A stretch of 64,000 nucleotides of DNA, taken from contig NZ_JAHXNL010000012.1 in assembly GCF_023148685.1 (NCBI RefSeq), positions 48,826 to 112,825 on the forward strand. The letters run 5' to 3'. Position 1 is the first letter of the stretch, and every line of letters begins with the position of its first letter. Origin of the DNA: Georgenia sp. EYE_87 (GTDB lineage Bacteria; Actinomycetota; Actinomycetes; Actinomycetales; Actinomycetaceae). Under the pieces are notes generated by a model. That model ran no database searches. It was not told the origin of the DNA and saw only the letters and a list, made by a program, of their open reading frames with translations. The position numbers were made by a program, and so were the translations under genes. Positions 35,398-43,019 of the stretch are shown here, piece after piece.

Positions 35398-36375
35398 GTG
35401 GGTGAGCTCGCCATCTCCTGCCGGGGGCTGGCCAAGCGCTACGGCTCGGTCGTCGCGCTCGACGGCCTCGAGCTGGAGGTGCCACAACGTTCGCTGTTCG
35501 GCTTCCTCGGGCCCAACGGTGCGGGCAAGACGACCCTGATGCGCCTGCTGATGGGGCTGGCGACCCCCAGCGAGGGCACCGCCCGGGTCATGGGGCTCGA
35601 CGTCGTCCGGGAGAGCCTGGAGGTCCGCCGGCGGGTGGGGTACCTCCCGCAGCAGCCGCGGTTCCACGACGAGCTGACCGCGCGCGAGGTCCTGCGCTAC
35701 GCCCGGGGGTTCTACCCCCGCGACCCGGACTCCCGGGTCGAGGACGAGATCACCGACAGCCTGGACCTGGTCGGCCTCACCGCCAAGGCGGACAGCCGCT
35801 CTGGAGAGCTCTCGGGTGGCCAGCGGCAGCGCCTGGGCATCGCGCAGGCCCAGATCCACCGTCCCGAGCTGCTCATCCTGGACGAGCCCGCCGCCGCCCT
35901 GGACCCTCTGGGGCGCCGCGACGTCCTGGACATCATGCGCCGGCTGAGGGAGTCGGCGACCGTCTTCTACTCCACCCACATCCTCGACGACGTCCAGCGG
36001 GTCAGCGACGAGGTCGCGATACTCAAGGACGGGCGGCGCGTGCTGCAGTCCCCGATGGAGGAGCTGCTCGCCGGCGACGACGGCATCGAGTACGTCCTGG
36101 AGCTCACCGGCCCGGTGGGTCTCGCGGCTGCCGTGCTCGGCGCGCAGCCGTGGGTGGCGGCCGTCGAGCACCGCCCCGACGGCGACCGCTCCGTCGTGAC
36201 GGTACGGGTTTCCGACGACGCCGCCGCGCGGCGGCACCTCCTGCGGCTCGTCCTCCGGCTGGACGCGGTGGACGTGGTGGGGTTCGGCCGGCGCCGGTCC
36301 GAGCTCGAGGACGTGTTCCTGGACGTGGTGGGGAGTGGTCGGCATGAGCACGTCGGTGCTGCCGGGACTCGGTAA
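35398..36375 (+). CDS. ABC transporter ATP-binding protein
   Basis: A 325-residue ABC ATPase. Walker A is GPNGAGKTT, the Q-loop is YLPQQPRF, the signature is LSGGQRQRLGIAQAQ, Walker B with catalytic Glu is LLILDEPAAALD and the H-loop is STHI: fully functional. A C-terminal accessory domain follows (about 225-320). It resembles NosF/CcmA-type exporters of the DrrA-like class. Substrate unknown. GATGCT lies 6 nt before the GTG, suggesting its own leaderless promoter. It overlaps the permease gene by 32 bp. Confidence 0.92.
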   Translation: MGELAISCRGLAKRYGSVVALDGLELEVPQRSLFGFLGPNGAGKTTLMRLLMGLATPSEGTARVMGLDVVRESLEVRRRVGYLPQQPRFHDELTAREVLRYARGFYPRDPDSRVEDEITDSLDLVGLTAKADSRSGELSGGQRQRLGIAQAQIHRPELLILDEPAAALDPLGRRDVLDIMRRLRESATVFYSTHILDDVQRVSDEVAILKDGRRVLQSPMEELLAGDDGIEYVLELTGPVGLAAAVLGAQPWVAAVEHRPDGDRSVVTVRVSDDAAARRHLLRLVLRLDAVDVVGFGRRRSELEDVFLDVVGSGRHEHVGAAGTR

Positions 36376-37108
36376 CCAGGCGCGGCGCGAGGCAGGGTCC
36401 TGGTGGTCCACCCGACGGTGGTGGACCCAGGCGATCCTCTGGACGGTGCTGACGAACGCCCTGCTCGCCCTGGTGCTGTGGATCGTCCCGCGCCTGGAGT
36501 CGCTGACCGGCACGGTGGAGGCGAGCGTCGAGGAGAGCGCCGTCCAGTTCGCCGGCATGGCGGGCATGCTCGCCTCGGTCGGTGCGGTCGTCCTGTGCCA
36601 GGGTGTGCTCATCGACGAGCGGCGCGCCGGGGTGCTGGAGTGGACAATGTCCAAGCCCGTGACGCGGGAGGCGTTGCTCGCCGCGAAGTTCGTCGGACAG
36701 GCCGGGGGGCTGCTCGTCTCGCTCGTGCTGCTGCCGTGGGTCGGTGTCCTCGTCCAGCTCACGCTCGCCCGCGGCGCGGTGTGGCCGGTCGAGCGATGGG
36801 CCGGCGCCGTCGCCATGGTGGCTCTTCTGGTGCTCTTCCACGTCGCCCTGGTCCTCGCCCTGAGCGCCCTCACCTGGTCGCGGGCCGTCGTGGTCGCCGT
36901 CCCGCTCGCGGGCATCGTCGGCACCGACCTGCTGGTGGCGACGGTGCCCGGCGCCTTCGGCGTCCTGCCCTGGAGCGTCGCGCGGCTCACCGGCCCGGTA
37001 CTGACCGACGGGGTCCTGGCCGCACCGGGCCCGGTGATCAGCGTCGTGCTGTCCCTGATCGCCTCGCTGGCGGTCGCCGCCTGGTGCCTGCGCCGCACGG
37101 AGCTCTGA
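36344..37108 (+). CDS. ABC transporter permease (ABC-2 type, NosY-like)
   Basis: A 254-residue membrane protein with six hydrophobic segments: about 30-50 (AILWTVLTNALLALVLWIV), 72-95, 122-142, 157-180, 183-205 and 225-247. The cytosolic motif IDERRAGVLEWTMSKPVTREALLAAKF is typical of ABC-2 permeases. It forms the membrane half of the exporter with the preceding ATPase. ATG 36344 follows GGGGAG; an upstream in-frame GTG at 36335 is possible. No substrate genes nearby. Confidence 0.88.
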   Translation: MSTSVLPGLGNQARREAGSWWSTRRWWTQAILWTVLTNALLALVLWIVPRLESLTGTVEASVEESAVQFAGMAGMLASVGAVVLCQGVLIDERRAGVLEWTMSKPVTREALLAAKFVGQAGGLLVSLVLLPWVGVLVQLTLARGAVWPVERWAGAVAMVALLVLFHVALVLALSALTWSRAVVVAVPLAGIVGTDLLVATVPGAFGVLPWSVARLTGPVLTDGVLAAPGPVISVVLSLIASLAVAAWCLRRTEL

Positions 37109-37124
37109 GCCGCACCGACGACCG

Positions 37125-37189
37125 CGGACGCCCAGGGCCGGACGCGTCAGCGGACGCCCAGGGCCGGACGCGTCAGCGGACGCCCAGGG
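37125..37189. repeat. 26-bp tandem duplication at the 3' end of crcB
   Basis: Two exact 26-bp copies (37125-37150, 37151-37176) and a partial third of 13 bp (from 37177) that is the end of the crcB coding sequence. Each full copy repeats the crcB stop-codon region, so the tail of the gene, including its TGA, has been amplified downstream, probably by replication slippage. Confidence 0.9.
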
Positions 37190-37538
37190 CGACGCCGAGG
37201 AGCGACGCGGCGAGGCCGAGCACGAGCATGCCCCCGGTGTGCGCCGCGGCCTGGACGAGCCGCCGCTGGCGCAGCAGGCGCACGCCCTCGACGCTCGCCG
37301 TGCTGAACGTGGAGTACCCGCCGAGGAAGCCGACGCCCAGGACCGTCCCGACGTCGCCGAGCCCGGGGCGGCTCAGGACGAGGCCCGTGAGCAGCCCCAG
37401 CAGGAAGCACGAGGTGACGTTGACCAGGACCGTGCCGAGCGGGACGGAGAGCCGGTTGTGGCGGGCGACGAGGGTGTCGAGCACGAACCGGGCCGCGGCA
37501 CCGAGCCCGCCGGCCAGGGCGGTCAGCAGGGCGATCAT
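37173..37538 (-). CDS. crcB: Fluoride efflux channel CrcB/Fluc, subunit 1
   Basis: A 121-residue four-helix membrane protein: GGLGAAARFVLDTLVARHNRLSVPLGTVLVNVTSCFLLGLLTGL, then GVGFLGGYSTFSTASVEGVRLL. The GTxxVN and GGYSTFST stretches carry the fluoride-path Asn, Phe and Ser residues and the central Na+ site. Fluc channels export F- as antiparallel dimers. Its ATG overlaps the stop of the second crcB gene (ATGA), so the pair should form a heterodimer, common in actinobacteria. Confidence 0.93.
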   Translation of the reverse strand: MIALLTALAGGLGAAARFVLDTLVARHNRLSVPLGTVLVNVTSCFLLGLLTGLVLSRPGLGDVGTVLGVGFLGGYSTFSTASVEGVRLLRQRRLVQAAAHTGGMLVLGLAASLLGVALGVR

Positions 37539-37987
37539 GCACCCGCCCGGCGCGGCTCGTGGGACCGGGACCGTGCCTCGGCGATCGCGACGCCGATCCC
37601 GGCGGCGGCGAGCCCGGCGACGACGCTGACCAGGGCGTACAGCACCCCGACCGTCGCGTGACCGCCCTGCAGGAGCCGCTCGACCTCGAGGATGAAGGTG
37701 CTGTAGGTCGTGAACCCGCCGACGAGCCCGGTGCCGCACCCCACGCGGACGGCGCGGCGCCAGCTTGTGTCCTCCCCGCCGCGCAGCAGCGACTCGAGGA
37801 GCACCCCGAGGAGAAACGACCCGGCGACGTTGATGAGGAACGTCGTCCAGGGCCACGCCCCGGCCTGCGCGGGCAGCGCAGCCTCCAGGTGCGCGCGGGC
37901 GGCGGTGCCGGCCGTCCCCCCGAGGGCCACCAGCACGGCGAGCCGGGGCAGGGAGGAGCGGCGGCGGCGCGCCGCCGGACGGCTCAC
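37535..37987 (-). CDS. crcB: Fluoride efflux channel CrcB/Fluc, subunit 2
   Basis: A 150-residue paralogue: GGTAGTAARAHLEAALPAQAGAWPWTTFLINVAGSFLLGVLLESLL, then VGCGTGLVGGFTTYSTFILEVERLL. It has the Fluc motifs TFxxNVxGSF and GGFTTYSTF. The N-terminus (about 20 residues) is Arg/Ser-rich. Its GTG overlaps the stop of the universal stress protein upstream, giving the order usp-crcB-crcB on one mRNA. Confidence 0.93.
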   Translation of the reverse strand: MSRPAARRRRSSLPRLAVLVALGGTAGTAARAHLEAALPAQAGAWPWTTFLINVAGSFLLGVLLESLLRGGEDTSWRRAVRVGCGTGLVGGFTTYSTFILEVERLLQGGHATVGVLYALVSVVAGLAAAGIGVAIAEARSRSHEPRRAGA

Positions 37988-38526
37988 CGCCACGGCGCCC
38001 CGAGGTCCTTCCAGTCCACCACGCTGAGCGGGACGGTCAGCACGGGCCGGTGCTGGTGGTGGGCCAGGTGCACCGCGACCGAGCCCTCCAGGAACTCGCG
38101 CATCCGGGCGGTGCTGCCAGGCGCGCGCGTGCCGACGACGATCACGGCCGCGTCCACCGCGCGGGCGAGGTGGGTGAGCGCCCGGTCGGGGCGGCCGGCG
38201 AGGTAGACGAGGTGCCACGGCACCTCCGCGTCGGCGAGGGCCGCGGTGAGCTGCTCCCGCAGCTCGGCGTGGATCTCGCGCCACCGGTCGTCGGCGGTGT
38301 CCGGGTCGATCGGCGCGTGGCGCACGCTGCCGTCGTCGAGCTCCTCGACGACGTAGCGCGAGGTGTCGACGTAGGCGAGGTAGAGCGCCGGGGCGCCGAC
38401 CGCGCGTGCCCAGGACGCCGCCGTCAGGGCCACGAGATCCGGCTGCCCGGGGACGACGCCGACGACCGCCGGGTGCCCGGCCATGTCCACCATGCGCGAC
38501 ACGGCGGGCTGCGGCACCTGCCTCAT
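37984..38526 (-). CDS. Universal stress protein family protein
   Basis: A 180-residue UspA-fold protein: VVGVVPGQPDLVALTAASWARAVGAPALYLAYVDTSRYV, then DAAVIVVGTRAPGSTARMREFLEGSVAVHLAHHQHRPVLTVPLS. The GTRxxG(9)GSVA pattern resembles the ATP-binding loop (G2xG9G[S/T]). It could sense ATP or stress; coupling to two fluoride channels through overlapping start and stop codons is notable. ATG 38526 has GGAGG just upstream. No fluoride riboswitch is seen in the leader. Confidence 0.85.
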   Translation of the reverse strand: MRQVPQPAVSRMVDMAGHPAVVGVVPGQPDLVALTAASWARAVGAPALYLAYVDTSRYVVEELDDGSVRHAPIDPDTADDRWREIHAELREQLTAALADAEVPWHLVYLAGRPDRALTHLARAVDAAVIVVGTRAPGSTARMREFLEGSVAVHLAHHQHRPVLTVPLSVVDWKDLGAPWR

Positions 38527-38609
38527 CGAGACCTCCTCCCGCGGGCGTCCTCCTCCGGCCGAGCGTTCTTGGCCTGTCGAACGACCCCGACCCGTCGAGC
38601 GTCCACGCG

Positions 38610-39191
38610 CTACTGCTTCGCTGCCCTGGCGGCCGCCTTCGCGGCCTTCTTGTTCTCGCGCACGCGAGCGAGGGAGTCGGCGTCGACGATGTCGGCGACG
38701 GAGCGGAACGACCCCTCCTCGCCGTACGCGCCGGCGGCCTCCCGCCAGCCCGGCGCAGCGAGGCCGTACTGCTTGCCCAGGAGCGCGAGGAAGATCTTCG
38801 CCTTCTGCTCGCCGAAGCCCGGCAGGGCCTTGAGCCGGCGGAGCACCTCGCTGCCGTCCGGGTCGCCGCGGGTCCAGATGGCGGCGGCGTCGCCGTCGTA
38901 CTCCTCGACGAGGGCCGCGCTGAGCGCCTGGATGCGCCCGGCCATCGACCCCGGGTAGCGGTGCACGGCCGGAGGTTGCCGGCACACCTCGGTCAGCTCG
39001 TCCGGGTTCATCGTGGCGAGGCGGCGCACGTCGAGCCCGCCGAGTCGGTCGGCCAGCTTGCCGGGGCCGGCGAAGGCGGTCTCCATCGCCACCTGCTGGT
39101 CGAGCAGCATCCCGACCAGGAGGGCGAACGGGTCCCGCGAGAGGAGCGCGTCCGCGGCGTCGTCGCCGGTGATGTGCAGGTCGTGGCTCAT
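38610..39191 (-). CDS. HhH-GPD-type base excision repair family protein
   Basis: A 193-residue member of the uncharacterised HhH-GPD family common in actinobacteria. N-terminal SRDPFALLVGMLLDQQVAMETAFAGP aligns with the start of Nth/AlkA-type glycosylases, and the hairpin LPGFGEQKAKIFLALLGKQYGL is intact. The usual catalytic Asp after the hairpin (VDTH in Nth) is not visible: GLAAPGWREAAG follows. The C-terminal tail is Lys/Ala-rich, likely a DNA-binding tail. CAGACT lies 6 nt before the ATG, so perhaps leaderless. Confidence 0.85.
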   Translation of the reverse strand: MSHDLHITGDDAADALLSRDPFALLVGMLLDQQVAMETAFAGPGKLADRLGGLDVRRLATMNPDELTEVCRQPPAVHRYPGSMAGRIQALSAALVEEYDGDAAAIWTRGDPDGSEVLRRLKALPGFGEQKAKIFLALLGKQYGLAAPGWREAAGAYGEEGSFRSVADIVDADSLARVRENKKAAKAAARAAKQ

Positions 39192-39312
39192 GCCCGCAGT
39201 CTGCCAGGCGGCACCGCCCCGCGGTGCGGCGGCGGGGCAACCCCGCGGCTCTTCCGTGCGGCCGGGACCAAGGTCCCCTGCCCGCGCCGGGGCCGGGGGT
39301 GAGGGTCTGACC

Positions 39313-40524
39313 GTGAGCGCCCCCACCCTCCGTGCCCGCCCGGCCGCCACCGTGCGGACGCAGCGGCACGACCCGGCCCAGCGTCCGTTGATCGTCATCT
39401 GGGAGGCCACCCGGGCGTGCGCCCTGGCGTGCCGCCACTGCCGCGCCGAGGCAGCCCCCGGTCGCCATGCGCGCGAGCTGAGCACCGACGAGGCGACCGC
39501 GCTGATGGAGCAGGTGGTCGCGTTCGGGCGGCCCTACCCGATCTTCGTCGTCACCGGCGGCGACTGCTTCGAGCGGGAGGACCTCGAGGAGATCGTGCGG
39601 CGAGGACGCGCGCTCGGGCTCGCCGTCGCCGTCTCGCCGTCGGGGACGGCCAGGCTCACGCGGGACGCGCTCGCCGGCCTCCACGAGGCCGGGGTCAACG
39701 TCCTCTCGCTCTCGCTGGACGGCGCCGACGCCACGACGCACGACGGCTTCCGCCGGGTGCCGCACACCTTCGACCGGACCGTCGCGGGCTGGCGCGCCGC
39801 CCGCGAGCTGGGCATGAAGGTCCAGGTCAACACGACCGTCGCCCGGCACGACGTGCACCAGCTCGCCGACATCGCCGCCCTGGTGCGCCGGGAGGGCGCG
39901 ATGACGTGGAGCGGCTTCCTCCTCGTGCCGACCGGGCGCGGCGCCGATCTCGGGTCGCTCACCGCGCAGGAGGTCGAGGACGTCCTGAACTTCTTCTACG
40001 ACATCGGCCACGCCGTACCGGTCAAGACCACCGAGGGGCACCACTTCCGCCGGGTGGCGCTCCAGCGGGCGGCCCTCGAGCGGCGCGGCGTCGACCACGA
40101 GGAGGTCATGCACCTCGGCCCGCTCTACCGCTGGTTGCGCGTGCGGGGATCACGTCTCGGCCTGCTCGACGCCGGCGACCGGGAGCGGCGCGCACCGATC
40201 AACGTCTCCTCCGCCAACGGCTTCGTGTTCGTCTCCCACCTCGGCACGGTCCACCCGAGCGGGTTCCTGCCGGTGGCGGCGGGCAACGTGCGCGTCACGC
40301 CGCTCACCGAGATCTACCGCTCGTCCCCGCTCTTCACCGCGCTGCGCGACCCGGACCGGCTCACCGGGAAGTGCGGCGCCTGCGAGTACCGCCGCATCTG
40401 CGGCGGCTCCCGCTCCCGCGCGTACGGCGTCACCGGGGACATGTTCGCGGAGGAGCCGTGGTGCGCCTACGTGCCCGGCACCTTCCCCTACCCGGAGGAG
40501 GTCGGCGCCCTCCCCGCGCGGTGA
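39313..40524 (+). CDS. Radical SAM/SPASM-domain protein (TIGR04053-like)
   Basis: A 403-residue radical SAM enzyme. The [4Fe-4S]-SAM motif CxxxCxxC is C36ALAC40RHC43, followed by GGD-type FVVTGGDCFEREDLEEIV. The C-terminal SPASM/twitch region is CGACEYRRICGGSRSRAYGVTGDMFAEEPWCAY, which can hold an extra iron-sulfur cluster. The family resembles NirJ/AhbD heme-modifying enzymes and peptide-modifying maturases; no precursor peptide or heme gene is visible here. GTG 39313 start with GAGGG upstream. Reaction unknown. Confidence 0.88.
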   Translation: MSAPTLRARPAATVRTQRHDPAQRPLIVIWEATRACALACRHCRAEAAPGRHARELSTDEATALMEQVVAFGRPYPIFVVTGGDCFEREDLEEIVRRGRALGLAVAVSPSGTARLTRDALAGLHEAGVNVLSLSLDGADATTHDGFRRVPHTFDRTVAGWRAARELGMKVQVNTTVARHDVHQLADIAALVRREGAMTWSGFLLVPTGRGADLGSLTAQEVEDVLNFFYDIGHAVPVKTTEGHHFRRVALQRAALERRGVDHEEVMHLGPLYRWLRVRGSRLGLLDAGDRERRAPINVSSANGFVFVSHLGTVHPSGFLPVAAGNVRVTPLTEIYRSSPLFTALRDPDRLTGKCGACEYRRICGGSRSRAYGVTGDMFAEEPWCAYVPGTFPYPEEVGALPAR

Positions 40525-40549
40525 GACGCGGCGCGGGCACCCGGGCCGG

Positions 40550-41272
40550 TCACGCGATGCGCGACTCGGCCGTCTCCTCGCCGGACCCGGCTCCGGCGCC
40601 GTGCGGCCGGAGCTGCCCCACGTCGTCGCCGCGGCGGGCCAGCCCCGGCCCGCCGTCGTCCTCCCGCGTCCGCCGCCCGCCGTCGGCCCTCCCCCGGCCG
40701 AGCACGCCGGTGCGCGCCGGGTGCTCGACGACCTCCAGCTGGTCGAGCAGGAAGAGGAACGCCTCCGCGTACGGGTTGCCCTCGATCCGCGTTGCCACCT
40801 CCGCCCAGTCGACCTGCTCTCGGAGCGCGCGGGCCACGGGGAGCAGGTCGGAGAAGTTGCACCGCTGCTCGGTGAGCACCCGCATCTTCTCCGAGAGGAT
40901 GTCGGTGGCCTGCATCACCGGCATGGGCACGCCGAAGACGTCGAAGGAATCGGCGCGCTCGAAGATCGCGTCCGGGACAGGCTCGCCGTCCAGCCGGAAG
41001 ATGATGTCGACCAGGGCCTCGCCCTTGTAGGCCTTGAAGAGCCAGTTCTCCACCGGGTCCACGACGCGCAGCTCCGTCTCCGACAGCGCCTCCCAGGCGC
41101 TCGAGCGGTCCTGCTCGCGGATGACGAAGTCGGCGTCGTGCTCGGACTGCGGCGCGCCGTGCACCCACGCGGCGAACCCGCCCGCGAGCGCGAACGGGAT
41201 GCCCGCACCGGAGAGGGCGGCGCCGACGATGCGCATGCCCTCGTGGAGATCCTGGCGGTCGCTGTCGTCCAT
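40550..41272 (-). CDS. Nucleotidyltransferase family protein
   Basis: A 240-residue protein. IPFALAGGFAAWVHGAPQSEHDADFVIREQD contains the GG-(10)-hD(D) pattern of minimal nucleotidyltransferase-like proteins (the usual GGxAxxxxG... TxDhDh block), so it may bind or transfer a nucleotide; it resembles AbiEii/MenT-like folds only in this block. The C-terminal about 55 residues are low-complexity Gly/Arg/Asp and probably disordered. No antitoxin partner is adjacent. Convergent with the radical SAM gene. Confidence 0.75.
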   Translation of the reverse strand: MDDSDRQDLHEGMRIVGAALSGAGIPFALAGGFAAWVHGAPQSEHDADFVIREQDRSSAWEALSETELRVVDPVENWLFKAYKGEALVDIIFRLDGEPVPDAIFERADSFDVFGVPMPVMQATDILSEKMRVLTEQRCNFSDLLPVARALREQVDWAEVATRIEGNPYAEAFLFLLDQLEVVEHPARTGVLGRGRADGGRRTREDDGGPGLARRGDDVGQLRPHGAGAGSGEETAESRIA

Positions 41273-41331
41273 GCGTTCGGGTTTACACGACGGCGCGCGC
41301 CCTCGCATCAGGACCGGCAGAATCGGCCCCG

Positions 41332-42180
41332 ATGCGTATCGCGACCTTCAACATCCTCCACGGCCGGTCGCTCACGGACGACCGCGTCGACCTGGACCGC
41401 TTCGCCGACGCCGTGCGGACCCTCGACGCCGACGTGCTCGCCCTCCAGGAGGTGGACCGGGACCAGCCTCGCTCGCACGGCGCGGACCTCACCTCGGTCG
41501 CGGCCGAGGCGATGGGCGCCGTCGACCACCGGTTCGTCGCCACCATGCACGGCCTGCCGGAGCTCTGGACGGCCGCCACCGGCGAGGAGCAGCCGGAGTC
41601 GTCCGCCTACGGCATCGCCCTGCTCAGCCGGTTCCCCGTGGCGAAGTGGAAGGTCCTCGCGCTGCCGAGCCCCCACCAGCGGGTCCCGGTGACGTTCCCG
41701 GGCCGCACGCGCCCCGTGCTGGTCAAGGACGAGGCGCGCACCGCCCTGGCCGCGCTGGTGGTGACCGAGCGGGGGCCCGTCGCCGTGGTCGGCACCCACC
41801 TGACGTTCGTGCCCGACTGGAACGTCGCCCAGCTGCGCCACATCGTCAAGGCGACCCGGGACATGACACGCCCCTTCGTCCTGATGGGCGACCTGAACCT
41901 CGCCGGCGGGGAGCCCTCCCGGCACAGCGGCCTGCGGCCGCTGGTCACCGCCGCCACCTTCCCGCTCACCGAGCCCGCCGAGCAGCTCGACCACATCCTG
42001 GTCGACGGCGACGTCCGCACCACCGAGCCCGGCCGCTCCCACAACCTGGGCATGTCCGACCACCGCGCCCTCACGGTCGGCATCGAGCTCGGCCGGACGG
42101 AGACGCCGTCCGACGGCAGACCGCGGTCCGGCACCCGCACGCCCGCCCGGGTGGAGGCCGGGGCCGCGCGGTCGGCGTAG
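41332..42180 (+). CDS. Endonuclease/exonuclease/phosphatase family protein
   Basis: A 282-residue EEP-fold hydrolase. It starts MRIATFNILHGRSLTDDRVDLDRFADAVRTLDADVLALQEVDRDQPRS (N11 and E-containing LQEV bind Mg2+), with GTHLTF, LMGDLNL and SDHRAL as further catalytic motifs. Members cleave phosphodiesters in nucleic acids, sphingolipids or phosphoinositides; the substrate is unknown. The last 35 residues are non-conserved. CAGAAT 8 nt before the ATG suggests a leaderless transcript. Confidence 0.9.
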   Translation: MRIATFNILHGRSLTDDRVDLDRFADAVRTLDADVLALQEVDRDQPRSHGADLTSVAAEAMGAVDHRFVATMHGLPELWTAATGEEQPESSAYGIALLSRFPVAKWKVLALPSPHQRVPVTFPGRTRPVLVKDEARTALAALVVTERGPVAVVGTHLTFVPDWNVAQLRHIVKATRDMTRPFVLMGDLNLAGGEPSRHSGLRPLVTAATFPLTEPAEQLDHILVDGDVRTTEPGRSHNLGMSDHRALTVGIELGRTETPSDGRPRSGTRTPARVEAGAARSA

Positions 42181-42212
42181 GCACGGGCCGCACCTGGGTA
42201 GGGTCGGACCCC

Positions 42213-43016
42213 GTGGACCAGCAGATCGCCGAGAACCTCGCCGCCGTGCGGCGCCGGATCGCCGACGCCGCCCGCGTCGTCGGGCGGGAGCCGGCGGAGG
42301 TCCGCCTGCTGCTCGCGGTGAAGACGCAGCCGGTGGCGGCGATCCGGGCTGCCCTGGACGCCGGCGCCGACCTGCTCGGCCACAACCGGGCGCAGGAGCT
42401 GCTCGCCACCGGGCCCGCCCTCGCCGAGGCCGGCGTCCCCGCGCACGAGATGCACTTCATCGGGCACCTGCAGTCCAACAAGGTGGGGCAGGTGCTCCGC
42501 TGGGCCACGTGCGTCCAGACCGTCGACACGCTGCGTCTGGCCGAGCGACTCGACGCCGCCGTCGCGCGCCGCCGGGCGGCCGGGGGCGACGGCGCAGCCG
42601 CACCCGGCGGGCCAGATCACTACGGCGCAGCCGCGCCCGAGGGGCCGCGCGCCCCGGGCGGCACGGCCCCGCTCGACGTCATGGTGCAGGTGAACACCTC
42701 CGGCGAGACCACGAAGGCGGGCGTGGAGCCGGCCCGGGCCACGGAGCTCGCCACCGCCGTCGCCGCGCTGCCGCACCTGCGGCTGCGCGGGTTCATGACG
42801 ATCGGCGCCAACTCCCCAGACGGCGACGTCGTCCGCGCCTCGTACGAGGCGCTGGCCGCGGTGCGCGACCGCGTGCTGGCCACGGGCGCGCCCGGCACCG
42901 GCACGGCCCGCGAGCTCAGCATGGGGATGAGCGGCGACCTCGAGCTCGCCGTCGCCGCCGGGGCGACGATGGTGCGTGTGGGCACGGCCGTGTTCGGGGC
43001 CCGCCCGCCGGCCTGA
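42213..43016 (+). CDS. YggS-family pyridoxal phosphate homeostasis protein
   Basis: A 267-residue PLP-binding TIM-barrel protein (alanine racemase N-terminal fold). LLLAVKTQPVAAIRAALDAGADLLGHNRAQELL carries the PLP lysine in AVKTQP, followed by MHFIGHLQSNKVGQVL and the C-terminal LSMGMSGDLELAVAAGATMVRVGTAVFG. It controls free PLP and amino-acid balance. A Gly/Pro/Ala insertion (about residues 129-158) with two copies of a GAAAPxGP unit interrupts the barrel. GTG start 8 nt after TAGGGT (42199-42204). Confidence 0.93.
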   Translation: MDQQIAENLAAVRRRIADAARVVGREPAEVRLLLAVKTQPVAAIRAALDAGADLLGHNRAQELLATGPALAEAGVPAHEMHFIGHLQSNKVGQVLRWATCVQTVDTLRLAERLDAAVARRRAAGGDGAAAPGGPDHYGAAAPEGPRAPGGTAPLDVMVQVNTSGETTKAGVEPARATELATAVAALPHLRLRGFMTIGANSPDGDVVRASYEALAAVRDRVLATGAPGTGTARELSMGMSGDLELAVAAGATMVRVGTAVFGARPPA

Positions 43017-43019
43017 GGG

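Noticed and set aside
35398..37108. Nitrous oxide reductase accessory genes (nosF/nosY)
   Set aside because: The ATPase and permease resemble NosF/NosY, but no nosZ, nosD or nosL is nearby; a generic exporter is the safer call.
38527..38609. Fluoride riboswitch before usp-crcB-crcB
   Set aside because: The conserved riboswitch blocks are not found and the leader is short.
40550..41272. Nucleotidyltransferase as part of a toxin-antitoxin pair
   Set aside because: No adjacent small antitoxin frame; both neighbours are unrelated enzymes in other orientations.
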